Source: Streptomyces sp. 15-116A (GTDB taxonomy: Bacteria > Actinomycetota > Actinomycetes > Streptomycetales > Streptomycetaceae). From it: a stretch of DNA of 41,454 bases. Positions 40,556 through 41,454 of the stretch are shown here, one piece after another (within the stretch, counting starts at the first letter, position 1; every line of letters begins with the position of its first letter). Position numbers and translations under genes: made by a program. The stretch is from positions 1 through 41,454 of the forward strand of contig NZ_JAOCQE010000028.1 of NCBI RefSeq assembly GCF_025290915.1, given 5' to 3'. Below the pieces are notes generated by a model, which had not been told where the DNA came from, made no database searches, and saw only the letters and a program-made list of their open reading frames with translations.

Positions 40556-41454
40556 GTGAGTCTGCTGCCGGAGCTGCGGTATCCGACGGTGGCCGAACTG
40601 GTGAGCTCCGCCCGCGCCCTGGCCGATCAGCGGCCCGAGTTGTGCGCGCTGCGGCAGGTGGGGGTCTCCCGCGCCGGGCGTCCGCTGCATCTGCTGTCCA
40701 TCGGCCACGCGCGGCGCGCGGTACTGGTGGTCGCCGGCGCGCACGCCAACGAGCCGGCCGGCGGGGGGACCCTGCTGGTACTGGCCCGGCGGATCCTGGA
40801 GATGCCGGAGCTGCGGGACGGCATCTCCTGGCATCTCCTGCTGTGCGCGGACCCCGACGGGGCGAGCCTCCACCGGGCGCCGACACCGCGCAGCCTGTAC
40901 GAGTACCACCTGGGCTTCTTCCGTCCGGCGGGCCCGGAGCAGCCGGAGTGGGCGCCGTCGCTGCTGCCGCCGGACCGGCTGCCGCCCGAGACGCGCGCGC
41001 TGACCGGGGTCATCGACGAGCTGCGGCCCTACCTCCAGGTCTCGCTGCACGGCACCGATCTGGGCGGCAGCTGGGTGCAGCTGACGAGGGACGTGCCGGG
41101 GCTGGCGGAGCCGTTCGCCAAGTCCGCGGCGGAGCTGCACATCCCGGTGGAGACGAGCGCGTCGGACGCGGCGGGGTGGCCGGCGTCGGGGCCGGGGGTG
41201 CATGTGATGCCGGCGGCCGGCACCGGGCCGGCGTATCCGAGCCTGCCGGACGACGCGCGGCACAGCACCTGGTACCACGCGCACCGGTACGGCGGCCTGA
41301 CCGCGGTGATCGAGGTGCCGATGTGGGCCGGAGGCGTGGTGGACGATCCGGCACCGCATCCGGCACCGGCGGCGGCGCTGCGGCATCTCGCGCGGCGGCT
41401 GCTGGGGGACGCCGGTGAGGTGCTGCGGGTGGTCGAGGACGTGCGGCCCCGCCC
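40556..41454 (+). CDS. M14-family zinc carboxypeptidase, 3' end beyond the window
   Basis: An open frame of 299 codons reaching the right edge without a stop. It shows the M14 zinc site: AGAHANEPAG with His63-x-x-Glu66, and the second zinc His165 in VSLHGTDLG. The general-base Glu is probably Glu253 in TAVIEVPMW. The family removes C-terminal residues from peptides or cleaves related amide bonds in cell-wall peptides and amidated metabolites; the substrate here is unknown. No signal peptide is visible, so it should be cytoplasmic. The GTG start has GGGACGGGG close in front. It follows treY by 117 bp with an apparent promoter of its own, so it need not belong to the trehalose genes. Confidence 0.82.
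   Translation, partial: MSLLPELRYPTVAELVSSARALADQRPELCALRQVGVSRAGRPLHLLSIGHARRAVLVVAGAHANEPAGGGTLLVLARRILEMPELRDGISWHLLLCADPDGASLHRAPTPRSLYEYHLGFFRPAGPEQPEWAPSLLPPDRLPPETRALTGVIDELRPYLQVSLHGTDLGGSWVQLTRDVPGLAEPFAKSAAELHIPVETSASDAAGWPASGPGVHVMPAAGTGPAYPSLPDDARHSTWYHAHRYGGLTAVIEVPMWAGGVVDDPAPHPAPAAALRHLARRLLGDAGEVLRVVEDVRPR

Overview
The window is chromosomal DNA from a Streptomyces or very close relative. The evidence is very high G+C with third-position G/C bias, a mycothiol-type oxidoreductase, a sugar ABC operon with no ATPase gene of its own, a SAV2148-type HEPN gene, and an lrm/mgt pair like that described in S. lividans. The sulfate-assimilation gene order also matches, as I recall it, the S. 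coelicolor SCO6102-SCO6093 region. I found no rRNA, tRNA, CRISPR array, integrase or transposase, and no TTA codon (the bldA target) in any gene I call. This reads as core chromosome, not an island.

Layout. 1-8731: small metabolic and stress genes. They are a lipoprotein (cut by the left edge), a VOC protein, an MFS exporter, two AraC-family regulators flanking a secreted endonuclease-fold protein, an NmrA-like oxidoreductase divergent from the second regulator, a YihY-type membrane protein, and a divergent AidB-like flavoprotein. 8732-12454: a Streptomyces-type intergenic repeat, a GAF-domain regulator with a tandem TTGCAA site in front of it, a secreted protein of unknown function and a GNAT acetyltransferase. 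12455-22013: a complete sulfur-assimilation operon. A 27-codon leader peptide precedes sirA, a 59-aa double-CxxC protein, cysH, cysC, cysD, cysN, a sulfonate-type ABC importer (lipoprotein, ATPase, permease) and a sirohydrochlorin chelatase. Together these activate sulfate to APS, reduce it to sulfite and then sulfide, make the iron-siroheme that SirA needs, and import organic sulfur. 22027-24250: a DsbA-like mycothiol oxidoreductase and an overlapping trio (DUF1697, NTF2-like, TOPRIM).

24251-28973: an MMPL exporter preceded by three dyads, then the macrolide/lincosamide resistance pair lrm (23S rRNA methyltransferase) and mgt (macrolide glycosyltransferase). In front of lrm is an apparently leaderless 38-codon leader peptide carrying a THSxRxR segment, followed by nested hairpins next to the lrm ribosome-binding site. 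This looks like a translational-attenuation switch. 29292-33398: a sugar ABC operon (two permeases and a lipoprotein) and a divergent APH-fold kinase. 33416-35488: a DEDDh exonuclease and the HEPN protein. 35818-41454: glycogen/trehalose metabolism (glgX, treY) and an M14 carboxypeptidase cut by the right edge.

The most interesting signals are cis-regulatory: the two leader peptides (lrm and sirA), the dyads near the DUF1697 and MMPL starts, and repeated -10 boxes placed 6-7 nt before start codons, which predict leaderless mRNAs.
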